Assembly: GCA_044449065.1 (NCBI GenBank)
Contig: JBIOHP010000006.1
Location: 1 to 64,000, forward strand
Direction of reading: 5' to 3'
Source: JBIOHP01 sp044449065
GTDB taxonomy: Bacteria > Bacteroidota > Ignavibacteria > UBA10030 > SZUA-254
DNA length: 64,000 bases
In this document: positions 17,935 through 27,347 of the stretch, one piece after another
Layout of the letters: every line of letters begins with the position of its first letter
How positions within the stretch are numbered: position 1 is the first letter of the stretch
Position numbers and translations under genes: made by a program
The notes under the pieces: generated by a model
The model's input: the letters and a program-made list of their open reading frames with translations, nothing else
Databases searched by the model: none
What the model was told of the DNA's origin: nothing

Positions 17935-19563
17935 CTACCGTTCGGAATTTATCTTGAATCCCTGTGCAACTTCTTTAAGCGTCTTCCCATCTATGCCCGG
18001 CGGAGGAGAAATTCCGAGCAGCTGAGCAAGCGTGGGTGCAATATCAACGCTGAGAACTTTTCGGTCAATCTTCATCGCTTTGCCTCCGCCTGCATATACG
18101 ATGAGGGGAACATGTGAACAAAACATCCCGTGATTGGCCGGATAACTTGTGTCCGTTAAGAGATATTGATTCTTAAAATCGATTATGAAATCCGGACCGT
18201 TCATCGCATAATAGCTTTTTTGAAATTCCTCAAGATGTGCGCGGGCTTCATGTCTGGCGCCCACAAGGTCGCGGCGGAAAAAAACGTCCTTTACGAAATT
18301 AATTTCTCTCAGAACACTGTAAACCTGTTTCTCGAAATCCGCCGGTTTGAATCCCGCCTCCTCGGCAGCTGTATATTCAAGAAAACCTCTCGGATCGATG
18401 AGCGTTTCTTTAACATTGAGTCTTTGCTTCAGGATGCTGTCCGCTTTCTGGATTGCCGGTTTGACGTCATATTCATCAATTATACGCTGCATGTTTTTAT
18501 GCAAATACTGAGTAGAATATTCCGGCAGCGGATGGATACTGTGGTCGCTTGTTAATATCACCGCGTATGTACCATTCCCCATGTGGTTGTCGATAGCATC
18601 AAGGAATTTTCCAAGGTACTTATCAAGGCGCTCAACCTGGTCGCACATTTCCACCGAGTTGGGCCCAAAGTAATGTCCTATATAATCCATACAGGAGAGA
18701 CTGATGCAGAGAAGATCGGGATACTTATTGCGACCGAGTCCCATTTGTTTAATTCCTTCAAGGGCGAGCTCCAAGACGAGAGAATCACCGAATGGCGTGA
18801 ACTGGAGGAGTTTATTTCTGGATTTCTCAGGCAGCTCATGTGGAAAAATAGTACTTTTGCCAAGCCACCGCTTTTCTCCTTCCATTAAATCAGGCGAAGT
18901 CATTGCATCGCAGTCGGTCGGGAGTTTTTCCCAGCTCGGAGGGATTGAATCCAGAAAATTACTCTCATCGAAGCGTTGAACGAATTCCGGCAGATGTTTA
19001 CCGTAATAGGAAGAGCTCACAAACTTTCCGCTATCTTTGGAGTACCAGCAAACAACATCCGGGAGATGTCCTCCCATAAGAACAGCGGCTCTGTCTTTTA
19101 GGGACAGCGACACAACCCGAGAAAGTGGCGAGACCTCCTTAAGCCAGTCGCCAATAGTCGTAACTTTTAAGTTTAGAGGCGAACAAAATCCCCCGAGACC
19201 ATCAATAGGTTTTGCAGACGAGTCTCGAACGCAATAAATAGAATCCCGGGTTCGCCGGTTACACCAATCGTTTTGATAAATACCATGCTTGTTTGGGAAG
19301 CAGCCCGTTGCCATCGTCGCATGACCTGGACCCGTTTCTGTGTAGGCATAATCCAAGCTGCAATTACGATATACAATTCCCTTTGTGTATAATCTATGGA
19401 AGCCGCCTTTCATTTGGGAAGAAAACCTAATGAAGTATTCCGGCGACATTTGATCGACCGAGATCAGGATGGCAAGTTTTGGGGCATTCCGAGATTGAGA
19501 ATTACCGTTAAGATTCAAAATCAGAAATACGAATGCGGCTACGAGTATATTCCGAATCTTCAT
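17935..19563 (-). CDS. PafA-type alkaline phosphatase / phosphodiesterase superfamily
   Basis: 542 residues with signal peptide (ILVAAFVFLILNLNGNSQ). Alkaline-phosphatase superfamily: metal ligand Asp37 (ISVDQM), nucleophile Thr77 in YTETGPGHAT, Asn98 (YQNDW), Lys156 and Arg158 in SLKDRAAVLMGGH, Asp/His in CMDYIGHYFGP, TSDHS and the last His in NHGMF. Thr, Asn, Lys and Arg correspond to the phosphate-contacting residues T79, N100, K162 and R164 of Elizabethkingia PafA. This supports a periplasmic phosphomonoesterase releasing Pi. Likely co-transcribed with the PhnD-like gene downstream. Confidence 0.85.
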   Translation of the reverse strand: MKIRNILVAAFVFLILNLNGNSQSRNAPKLAILISVDQMSPEYFIRFSSQMKGGFHRLYTKGIVYRNCSLDYAYTETGPGHATMATGCFPNKHGIYQNDWCNRRTRDSIYCVRDSSAKPIDGLGGFCSPLNLKVTTIGDWLKEVSPLSRVVSLSLKDRAAVLMGGHLPDVVCWYSKDSGKFVSSSYYGKHLPEFVQRFDESNFLDSIPPSWEKLPTDCDAMTSPDLMEGEKRWLGKSTIFPHELPEKSRNKLLQFTPFGDSLVLELALEGIKQMGLGRNKYPDLLCISLSCMDYIGHYFGPNSVEMCDQVERLDKYLGKFLDAIDNHMGNGTYAVILTSDHSIHPLPEYSTQYLHKNMQRIIDEYDVKPAIQKADSILKQRLNVKETLIDPRGFLEYTAAEEAGFKPADFEKQVYSVLREINFVKDVFFRRDLVGARHEARAHLEEFQKSYYAMNGPDFIIDFKNQYLLTDTSYPANHGMFCSHVPLIVYAGGGKAMKIDRKVLSVDIAPTLAQLLGISPPPGIDGKTLKEVAQGFKINSER

Positions 19564-19875
19564 ATATTCATCCTTTCATTGATAGGCAAATCACCGCGTT
19601 AGAAATAGCATTTCAAAATGTTGTTGTCCTATTGATTACGAAATGTTTGTGACGCAGTATCCGCGATTATTAATTCTTATAATTTTCAAGATAAGGCAAC
19701 CGTCGCCAGTTAGAAGGTTAAAGAATTTTCAGGAAATTGTCAAGTATATTCATTTCATGCGCCAAGATATCGGGAATGAAATATCATTTTTGAGAGAAAA
19801 AGCGTCTTTTTTACTCATGTAGCGAGGTGAAAGAACTCTGCATCAACCTAACAGGTTGAATCCGGAAAGGCAATT

Positions 19876-19910
19876 AAAAAAGGGTTCAAGAAACTTTATT
19901 CCTTAAACCC
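19876..19910 (-). terminator. rho-independent terminator of the aminotransferase gene
   Basis: On the minus strand GGGTTTAAG-(loop)-CTTGAACCC, a nine-pair stem with one G-U, followed by TTTTTT, starting 29 bases past the aminotransferase stop. The rest of the 19564-19938 gap shows no gene. Confidence 0.65.
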
Positions 19911-19938
19911 CTTCTAACATTTTTCAAGTATCCCAACG

Positions 19939-21120
19939 TTACGCGGTGACGGTCTGGCCCTTCACCACTTTTTCAATCCGCTCAAGCGCTTTCTGTATGT
20001 TCGGGATGGAATTCGCGTAGGAGAACCGGAGGTACCCTTCGCCGAACTTTCCGAACGACGTCCCCGCAAGGCAGGCGACGCCGGCTTCGTATAGCATCAC
20101 ATCCGCAAGCTCGCGCGCGAGTCGTCCCAGCCCGGTAACATTCGGGAAGACATAAAATGCGCCCAACGGCTTATGGCAGGTGATGCCGGGGATGGCGTTG
20201 AGTCCGGCGACAATGGTATCGCGGCGTTTCTTGAACTCGCCGACCATCCGCTCGACTTCATTCTGAGGTCCGGTCAACGCTTCTATTCCTGCAATCTGTG
20301 AAAAACTCGCCGTGCAGGACGTCGCATTGGTTTGCAGCCGCGTGATTTTCTGCGCAAGCTCTTCGGGCATCACTCCCCACCCGAGACGCCATCCGGTCAT
20401 CGCGAATGTTTTGGAGAAGCCATCGAGGATCACGGTCCGCTCCTGCATGCCGGGCAGCGATGCTATGCTGAAATGCTTATAGCCGTCGTACACGATGCGG
20501 TGATACACCTCGTCCGAGAGGACGATGATATCGTGTTTGATGGCAAGCTCGGCGATCTGCCGCAAATCTTTTTCGCTCAGCACGCCGCCGGTCGGATTTT
20601 GCGGCGAGTTCAGGATCAGCAGGCGCGTTTTCTTCGTGATTAGCTTTTTCAGGTCTTCTATATCGAACGAGAATCCTTTTTCTTCCTTGAGCTGCAGGGG
20701 AACGGCTTTCGCCCCCACAAACTCGATCACGGATTCATAGATCGGAAAACCGGGATTCGGATAGATCACCTCGTCGCCCTCGTCCACGCATGCGATGATG
20801 AGGAAGAACATGATAGGTTTGGCGCCGGGTGTGATGACCACGTTATCGGGCGAAACTTCTATCCCGCGCGTCGACGCCGTGTACTTTGCAATTGCGGCGC
20901 GCGCCTGGGGCAGCCCCGCGGCGGGTCCATAGTGCGTGTAACTTTCATCGAGAGCTTTTTTTGCAGCGTTGCGAATATTCAGAGGAGTGTCAAAGTCAGG
21001 TTCACCAATTTCAAGATGGATAATATTTTTACCCTGCGCTTCCAGCGCGCGGGCTTTCGCCAGCACTTCAAATGCAGTTTCAGTGCCAAGGCGACTCATT
21101 CTTTCGGCTATATGAATCAT
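19939..21120 (-). CDS. class I pyridoxal-phosphate aminotransferase (aspartate aminotransferase-like)
   Basis: 393 residues from ATG 21120 (MIHIAERMSRLGTE). PLP Lys237 in GFSKTFAMTGWRLGW, Asn/Pro in NSPQNPTGG, Asp/Tyr in LSDEVYHRIVYDG, and the C-terminal RFSYANS Arg that binds the substrate carboxylate. It belongs to the thermophile-type aspartate/aromatic aminotransferase group (subgroup Ib). The exact substrate cannot be read from the sequence. Monocistronic with its own terminator. Confidence 0.9.
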   Translation of the reverse strand: MIHIAERMSRLGTETAFEVLAKARALEAQGKNIIHLEIGEPDFDTPLNIRNAAKKALDESYTHYGPAAGLPQARAAIAKYTASTRGIEVSPDNVVITPGAKPIMFFLIIACVDEGDEVIYPNPGFPIYESVIEFVGAKAVPLQLKEEKGFSFDIEDLKKLITKKTRLLILNSPQNPTGGVLSEKDLRQIAELAIKHDIIVLSDEVYHRIVYDGYKHFSIASLPGMQERTVILDGFSKTFAMTGWRLGWGVMPEELAQKITRLQTNATSCTASFSQIAGIEALTGPQNEVERMVGEFKKRRDTIVAGLNAIPGITCHKPLGAFYVFPNVTGLGRLARELADVMLYEAGVACLAGTSFGKFGEGYLRFSYANSIPNIQKALERIEKVVKGQTVTA

Positions 21121-21289
21121 CGGTAAGTCTTTCAAATTATTACGGTTAAATTAAATAATCGCTTATAAAAATATACGAAAATGCCCCCTGATTCCCAAAC
21201 CGAGTGAGGGAGGATATTGACGTAAAAACTATAAATTACCTCACAGGAGGGCAATTTATTTTATCTTACGGACTGTAGTAGGAGTCATT

Positions 21290-21315
21290 GCGATCCCGAC
21301 AGCAGTCGGGATCGC
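21290..21315. repeat. perfect intergenic palindrome
   Basis: GCGATCCCGAC-agca-GTCGGGATCGC, an 11-bp perfect stem with a 4-base loop, flanked by cattG and Gatga. It lies downstream of a minus-strand gene but has no T-run on either strand, so it resembles a dispersed palindromic repeat rather than a terminator. Confidence 0.55.
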
Positions 21316-21362
21316 GATGACGGTTTAAACTATCTGAGAACCGTGGGATAGCAATATTCTCT

Positions 21363-22511
21363 TTACATAATCATTGTGGGAATCTCCTGATTCCTAAACC
21401 TGTAAAACACTACGGCGGCTGTTACGAGTATCAGGGAGGCAATGGACAGTGCAATGGTCGCTTCGCGGGGAAGCGGAAACCGCGCATACGCATGATGGAG
21501 ATTTGACAATACCGCGCAAACCATAATAATCCAGATCAGCGCTTTATTATTTTTAATTTCCTCGGCAATGATTAACCCCGTTAAGGAATAAAAAATAACG
21601 GAAGCCGGAGCCATTAACCGTTCGATATTGAGGCCGAAAAAGGTCGAAACGATCACCAGCAGCATAAAGACAAAAGCATACACATGCCGGCGGAGATACT
21701 CCACTGTTCTCTTATAATAGAGAACCGGTATCAGCGAAAGCGGAATGAAAGAGTTAATCAAAAGACGAAACCAGGTTTCGGGGGAAAATGTTTTTCCGGA
21801 GTACATTGCGAAAGCATCCCATATCGTATTCCCTTCCGTTGGAACAATCAAAACACGCATCATGATCGTCGAACCTATCGCCGGGATAATGGAAAGAAGG
21901 AACAGCCGCCAATCTGTTCTTATGATTTTTTTCTCAATGAGAAATACCAGCGTAACCGGAATCATCAGCATCGGCGTCTCGCGGGTGAGCGAGCCAAGAA
22001 ACAACACGACACCGTACAGCAGCCACCTCTGGCGCTCCATGTTCCAGAGCAAAAGGATTATTTCAATAAATGAGAGAATATCATCGAGTTGAAAATAATT
22101 CCACACCGGAAATCCAAACAGATATTTATTGAGAATAAATACGCAGGTCATCAGGCAAGCGATTGCAGGATCGTTAATCGATCGTGATAGATACAGAAAA
22201 AAAAGAACCGCCAGCAGCACAGCGGAAAAAGATGTGAGGAGATGAAAGCCAAGACCGACCGGAACGGGCAACAACCCGGCGAGAAACGGTCCCAGGAGCC
22301 GGTAGATAAATGGCTGCCTGACCGACAAATCGAGATGGGGAGACGCCGCCGCCATCCGGCTGTAATCGTGCAATTCCCATGTGGAATAGGCAGGATTCGC
22401 ATAATCGATACTGCCGTATGTATAGAGCGAAAGAGCGGCAAGAACTATAACGGGAATCAAATATCGGAAATATCCGGAGTTTGATTTCCGCAGTTCCTCG
22501 AAGTAATTCAA
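21363..22511 (-). CDS. polytopic membrane protein, possible GT-C type glycosyltransferase
   Basis: 382 residues with about ten hydrophobic helices. Charged loops include ELHDYSRMAAASPHLDLSVRQPFIYRLLGPFLAGLL after the first helix, WNYFQLDDILSF and TRETPMLMIPVTL. An acidic first loop, many helices and overlap with a GT-C-like gene upstream suggest an integral-membrane glycosyltransferase or glycolipid enzyme. I do not recognise a family with certainty. The start overlaps the neighbour's stop as ATGA. Confidence 0.6.
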   Translation of the reverse strand: MNYFEELRKSNSGYFRYLIPVIVLAALSLYTYGSIDYANPAYSTWELHDYSRMAAASPHLDLSVRQPFIYRLLGPFLAGLLPVPVGLGFHLLTSFSAVLLAVLFFLYLSRSINDPAIACLMTCVFILNKYLFGFPVWNYFQLDDILSFIEIILLLWNMERQRWLLYGVVLFLGSLTRETPMLMIPVTLVFLIEKKIIRTDWRLFLLSIIPAIGSTIMMRVLIVPTEGNTIWDAFAMYSGKTFSPETWFRLLINSFIPLSLIPVLYYKRTVEYLRRHVYAFVFMLLVIVSTFFGLNIERLMAPASVIFYSLTGLIIAEEIKNNKALIWIIMVCAVLSNLHHAYARFPLPREATIALSIASLILVTAAVVFYRFRNQEIPTMIM

Positions 22512-23818
22512 GAGCGTATCTCCGTTACCGCACGAGATTTTAAAATAAAATTCAATTCGAGGAGAACAAGGATGATGATAGGAAGATATTCAGCGATCTC
22601 GATAAGCGGCGATAGATGCCATATTTTCAACGCCTTATAATCGATGACGACGATATTGGCGAGATTTACAAGCGTAATATACGCCACTCCGCTCCACCGC
22701 ATCACCAGCGGCAGCATCAACGCGAGCCACGTAACATACCAGGGATGCACCGTCGCCGAAAGGAGAAAAAATCCCATAAGCGTGAAATATATCTTCTCGA
22801 TAAAAATCCATTCACGCGTGTAAACATATACCAGCCAGAGGATAAACAGGCATGCGACGAAAAGATGCGCGGCTTCATTGCTCTCGATAACAAGATGAGC
22901 GAGATCAAACACGGGTCCGTTGAAATACCACCGCGAGGAGTAGGCGCTTAACGCCTCCCACGGAGAGCCGCCCCCTAAGATATACGGGAGATAGCTGAGA
23001 ACCACCACAATGAACGACCCGAATAACAGTATGAGCTTCCGGCTTCTATCTTCACCTCTCAAAAGTAACGGGATGAATAAAACCGGAAGCAGTTTGGATA
23101 TGATCCCGAATCCCAGCGCAACGGACGCGTGCAGAGGTTTGCGTTTCATCCACAGGAGAATACAAAGGAGCACAAACGGAAACGCCAGCGCGTCCATGTG
23201 GGCGTCGATCATGAACTGCATGATCGGCAGCGGACAGATTAGATAAAAACCGATGTAGGCAAGCGGCTTACGGATTTCTTTCAGAATCAATATCAAAAGC
23301 CACGCAGTGAAACATTCGGCAACGAGGAGGAAAAATTTTATTCCGAGCGCATTATCGCCGCTGATGGAATAACCGAGAGTAAAAATCCATTCCGAAAACG
23401 GCGGGTAAATCGTTCGCATTGCATGGTAATCCATGGATTGGAGCGAGGTTCCCGAAGACAATCCGGTTAAGACGCTGTCGGCCGGCGGATGCGCATACGG
23501 ATTGAATCCATGAAGCTGCACCTTGCCATCCCAGAGATACCGGTAAACATCTCCGGAAGCCACGGGATTTATCCAGATCACGGTAAGACGGAATATAAAA
23601 GCCGAAGCGATTATAATTACCGGGAGATTCTTCGTTAAAGCGTCCACGTTGTAATGAATAATCAGGCAGATGAGAATATAAAAACAGGAAGCGATGATTG
23701 AGACGACAATGAAGAGTATGATTTGCGTCGACATGCCTGAAAAAAGCATTCCGTAGGCAATTTCCGAAAGAAGGAGTAGCGAACTGACGATTAACAAAAT
23801 TTGTTTTGGAGTGAACAT
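22508..23818 (-). CDS. GT-C fold membrane mannosyltransferase-like protein
   Basis: 436 residues, about 11-12 membrane helices. The loop SGDVYRYLWDGKVQLHGFNPYAHPP matches the acidic first loop of polyprenol-phosphate-sugar dependent GT-C transferases (MptB/GT87-like: 'D.yRYlWDGrv...G.NPY..pP'). Next come YPPFSEW and DAHMDALAFP, with HPWYVTW near the C terminus. Probably transfers hexose from a lipid-linked donor on the periplasmic face; donor and acceptor are unknown. First gene of a two-gene unit, divergent from the glycan cluster. Confidence 0.75.
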   Translation of the reverse strand: MFTPKQILLIVSSLLLLSEIAYGMLFSGMSTQIILFIVVSIIASCFYILICLIIHYNVDALTKNLPVIIIASAFIFRLTVIWINPVASGDVYRYLWDGKVQLHGFNPYAHPPADSVLTGLSSGTSLQSMDYHAMRTIYPPFSEWIFTLGYSISGDNALGIKFFLLVAECFTAWLLILILKEIRKPLAYIGFYLICPLPIMQFMIDAHMDALAFPFVLLCILLWMKRKPLHASVALGFGIISKLLPVLFIPLLLRGEDRSRKLILLFGSFIVVVLSYLPYILGGGSPWEALSAYSSRWYFNGPVFDLAHLVIESNEAAHLFVACLFILWLVYVYTREWIFIEKIYFTLMGFFLLSATVHPWYVTWLALMLPLVMRWSGVAYITLVNLANIVVIDYKALKIWHLSPLIEIAEYLPIIILVLLELNFILKSRAVTEIRS

Positions 23819-23960
23819 GAGGGGAGAACGCGTTTATGTTAATCGGTGAATAGTGTCATCGGAATCGAAGAATTTAATTTTCAAAGGTACCGAAAGAAAG
23901 CTATAATAGCAAGAAATGCGGACGGAACTTCGTGTCTTAGCAACCGGTGGCAATAAAAGT

Positions 23961-23989
23961 TTGCAATTTGACCATTTATCTTCTATAAT
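23961..23989 (+). promoter_or_regulatory. promoter of the glycan cluster
   Basis: TTGCAA (23961-23966), 17 bases, TATAAT (23984-23989), about 35 bases before the GTG start at 24024. An 8-bp inverted repeat CCATTTAT/ATAAATGG (23972-23995) brackets the -10 box and could be an operator. Confidence 0.55.
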
Positions 23990-24023
23990 AAATGGCTGTT
24001 GATCACTAACAATAAACTACATT

Positions 24024-26216
24024 GTGACGCTGCCGGCTCGTTTTCTTAAAGCATTCGCGTGGAACCACATAGGCAAATTGGTTGAGGCATGCCTGGTGTA
24101 CGTCTTTTCCGTGATGATCGCCCGTAAATTAGGAGCGTTTAGAAACGGTGAATTCGCCCTGTTTTTAAGCATTACCCAGATGCTTGTCATTATCTCCTCC
24201 CTTGGAATGGAAAATTCGATCACCGCATACTATCCCCGGTTATTAGAGGAGCTTTCGAGTGAACATATCGGGGGCGTCTTCAGACAGATGCTGTTATTTC
24301 GGGGGGCAAGCATTCTGGGTCTGGGGTTGATTGCTTCACTTCTGAAAGATCTGTTTTCTTCATGGTTCTCCCTTCCCAAGCAGATCATCGATGTATGGTA
24401 CGTGATGATCTTGTATTTTGTCCTGAGGAGTTTTATATCGCTCCTCACCTCATATCAAATCGCAAAAATACAAACGAGAGCCATCGCCCTGATCAATATT
24501 ATCATCCGTTCAGCAGAATTGATCGGCGGTTATATCCTCCTCGCCGGCGGTCATGGCTTGAGGACAATCTTCATTTTCTTAGTGATCACCGCTTGCGGAC
24601 AAGCTGCAGGTTACCTCATATCTCTCGAAGAATTATTTTACGGTAAATCCAAGGAAACATCCCTCCAACCTCTTCATGATTTAAGTTTGAGATTTTGGTT
24701 GAATTCCGTCGTGGAGTTCATCCTGGGCAAACAAACCGATATTTTGCTGTTGAGTTTCTTCCTCATCGGCACACAGTTTATCGGCTATTACGACGTCGCC
24801 TTTTCATTCGTTACTCTTATTAACATCGGATTAACTACCGGGATGTACGGGTTGGTCGTGCGGTCATTTTCTACGATGGAAATAACCAGGCGCGAATCAT
24901 TGCCCGCGTATTGGGAATTTCTCACCCACGCGGTTATCCTCACCGTCGTGCCGATTTTCGTCTTCACCTGTTGTTTCGCAACTCATATATTGCCGCATAT
25001 CTATTCTCAAAAATACCAATCGAGCATACCGTTATTCCAGATATTGAGCGTATTTATGATAAGCACCCGGCTTCTCGGAGGCGGTATTGCCGGCGATTAT
25101 TTACAAGCGTCCCGGAATATCAATCTGCTCATCAAGTCAAGCGTCATCAGCGGCATTACAAACCTTGTCCTTGCGCTAATACTTATTCCGCGTTTCGGTG
25201 TGTTGGGCGCTGTGTATGCCACGGGATTCTCCGCGCTGGTCCTTGCCGGATTACAAGGATATTATTCGGGAGCATTATTGCGCATTCATCTCCCGATTTC
25301 TACAGGAGCAATAGCTATTCTTGCGAGCGGTATGAGCGTCCTTGTTGTTGAAATGCTTTATCCGATGGTTCTCAACCACAATATAATAGCCGCAGCATTG
25401 AGTTTCGAAATTATCTTCCTCATCTTCTGTTATTTCATCAAGCCGCTCCCGATGAAGGATATGGAATTCCTCGATTTTCTGCCCGGCACATTGAAAAAAT
25501 ATTTCACGCTCTTGATGCGATATCCGTTCCACATTAAATCGAAAGACGGAAATAAATATCATCTGACTGACCGGCGAAAAATCGCTTATTGGTGGATTCC
25601 GGAATCAGCCATCCTCCTTGATTTATGGTCATCAGATAATGAATTTCACACTGCTTTTCAAAGTAAAGTCGAAACGATTAATCGGTATAACGAGGATGTA
25701 GAAATTTTATATAGTCTTGATTCTAAGACCCGCAAAAGAAGCTCTTCTGTAATTATCAAACAACCCCTTCCCTACGAAACCGCGTCGATGGATAGTGTTT
25801 TATTCATTGACGATTTTAAGCCGAGCCGTTGTGAAGCGGAGATATTGAACGAGATAAGCCGCGTTCTGAAACCCGGGGGCACGCTCATCCTCTCCGTTCC
25901 GAACAGGAGAAAATTCAAACGATTGAATTCCAAAAATATTAATATGATGTCCCGGGAGCATCTATCGCGGCCGCTCGAACATGTGCCTTCTTCCGATTCT
26001 CAGCTCATGAATTTGATCGGAAGCAGATTCCGGTTTGTCCGCCAACATCGCGGAGGACTGATCCTCTTTCCCATCGCCCGATTTCTTAACAGCAAGTCAG
26101 AAATATCCCGTCATCCCCGGTTGAGCGGCATTATTCAAACAATCGGAGATTGGGATTATACTATTTCATGGGGATCGTTAAGCAGCAATATAATCGTCCA
26201 ATTTGAAAAATTTTAA
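24024..26216 (+). CDS. Wzx-like polysaccharide flippase fused to a methyltransferase-like domain
   Basis: 730 residues from GTG 24024; a good promoter 35 bases upstream fits this start. Residues 1 to about 475 are a MOP-superfamily flippase with roughly 12 helices (start region AFAWNHIGKLVEACLVYVFSVMIARKLG; GVLGAVYATGFSALVLAGLQGYY near helix 12). Residues about 510-730 resemble a SAM methyltransferase C-terminal half: LPYETASMDSVLFIDDF, AEILNEISRVLKPGGTLILSVPN. The expected glycine-rich SAM loop (DLGCGxG) is replaced by LLDLWSSD, so catalysis is doubtful. Flippase-methyltransferase fusions are unusual. First gene of the surface-glycan cluster; the tail might act as a modification or chain-end recognition module. 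Confidence 0.8.
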   Translation: MTLPARFLKAFAWNHIGKLVEACLVYVFSVMIARKLGAFRNGEFALFLSITQMLVIISSLGMENSITAYYPRLLEELSSEHIGGVFRQMLLFRGASILGLGLIASLLKDLFSSWFSLPKQIIDVWYVMILYFVLRSFISLLTSYQIAKIQTRAIALINIIIRSAELIGGYILLAGGHGLRTIFIFLVITACGQAAGYLISLEELFYGKSKETSLQPLHDLSLRFWLNSVVEFILGKQTDILLLSFFLIGTQFIGYYDVAFSFVTLINIGLTTGMYGLVVRSFSTMEITRRESLPAYWEFLTHAVILTVVPIFVFTCCFATHILPHIYSQKYQSSIPLFQILSVFMISTRLLGGGIAGDYLQASRNINLLIKSSVISGITNLVLALILIPRFGVLGAVYATGFSALVLAGLQGYYSGALLRIHLPISTGAIAILASGMSVLVVEMLYPMVLNHNIIAAALSFEIIFLIFCYFIKPLPMKDMEFLDFLPGTLKKYFTLLMRYPFHIKSKDGNKYHLTDRRKIAYWWIPESAILLDLWSSDNEFHTAFQSKVETINRYNEDVEILYSLDSKTRKRSSSVIIKQPLPYETASMDSVLFIDDFKPSRCEAEILNEISRVLKPGGTLILSVPNRRKFKRLNSKNINMMSREHLSRPLEHVPSSDSQLMNLIGSRFRFVRQHRGGLILFPIARFLNSKSEISRHPRLSGIIQTIGDWDYTISWGSLSSNIIVQFEKF

Positions 26217-26225
26217 ATATGAACG

Positions 26226-27347
26226 ATGACGATTGCTTTTGATGTGAGTTATATTCAATCCCTGCGAGCGGGTTACGGCCGTTTTTCTCTTGAACTCTTA
26301 CAGGGGCTTTTGAAGAACGATCAACAAAATCGCTATCTTCTGTATGGATGGTCGTTTTCCCTGGATAACAAGGTGTTATCCGGATTTAATTGCGACAATG
26401 TCGAATTGAGAACATTACGGATTCCCGGATTTGTTAAACGGCTCCATTGGAATACAATCCGGAGCCCAAAATTGGAGTCTTTGATAGGTAATTTTGATAT
26501 CTTCCATGGAGCGGAACCGCTGCTGCCGCCGACAGCCAAAGCAACAATTGCCACAGTCTATGATCTCGCTTATAAAAAATATCCACAATATTTTGAATCC
26601 AATGTGCTGCAATGGGATAGTTCTATACAACGATCTCTAAATGGCGCAAATGCAATTATCGTTCCATCAGAGAACACAAAGAATGACCTCATAGTGTTCT
26701 TTACGATCTCTCAAGACAAAATCCACGTTATTCATCCTCCCGCATCCGATAAATTCTCACCCAATAAATCAGAACGGGATGAAAAAATTAAGGAGCGATA
26801 CGGCATTAACGGCGAGTTTATCCTCTTTACCGGAACTTTTGAACCCCGGAAGAATATCCCGTTTCTCATCAGGGGATTTGAAAAATTTCAGGAAAATCAT
26901 AAAAATGTTCAGCTCGTGCTCGTCGGGAAACCGGGTTGGCTGGACAAGGACATTTTTCAATCTCTACGGCAATCAAAAGCATCTTCAAACATCAAGTATC
27001 TCAATTATATCGAGGAGGATGATCTGAGCGCGCTGTACCGGTCTGCGATATTTTTTGTGTACCCTTCGTTGTATGAAGGATACGGGTTCCCGGTGATTGA
27101 GGCGATGGCGTCGGGAACGCCGGTGATCACATCAAAAACTTCCTCCCTCGGAGAAATCGCCTGCGACGCTGCGCTCCTTATTGATCCCACAAATTTAAAC
27201 GAGCTCGTTGACGCAATGGATGCCCTCTACCGGAATTCTGCGTTGCGGCTTGAACTACGAGATAAGGGAATTTTAAAAACAAGTCATTTAACCAGAGAAA
27301 CTATGGCGCACACCGTCATAGATATTTATAAATCGATACGTAGCTGA
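26226..27347 (+). CDS. glycosyltransferase family 4
   Basis: 373 residues, GT-B fold. The N-terminal part has a Gly-rich loop (SLRAGYGRFSLELL) and DIFHGAEPLLPP. The C-terminal part has FTGTFEPRKNIPFLIRGFEKF and the nucleotide-sugar signature PSLYEGYGFPVIEAMASGTPVI with the two glutamates. Cytoplasmic or peripheral; transfers a hexose in a surface-glycan repeat. Ten bases after the flippase gene; its stop shares one base with the next start (TGATG). Confidence 0.92.
   Translation: MTIAFDVSYIQSLRAGYGRFSLELLQGLLKNDQQNRYLLYGWSFSLDNKVLSGFNCDNVELRTLRIPGFVKRLHWNTIRSPKLESLIGNFDIFHGAEPLLPPTAKATIATVYDLAYKKYPQYFESNVLQWDSSIQRSLNGANAIIVPSENTKNDLIVFFTISQDKIHVIHPPASDKFSPNKSERDEKIKERYGINGEFILFTGTFEPRKNIPFLIRGFEKFQENHKNVQLVLVGKPGWLDKDIFQSLRQSKASSNIKYLNYIEEDDLSALYRSAIFFVYPSLYEGYGFPVIEAMASGTPVITSKTSSLGEIACDAALLIDPTNLNELVDAMDALYRNSALRLELRDKGILKTSHLTRETMAHTVIDIYKSIRS

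Noticed and set aside
19939..21120. Aminotransferase as a second HisC
   Set aside because: Motifs and length fit the aspartate/aromatic subgroup; a clear HisC is in the his operon.
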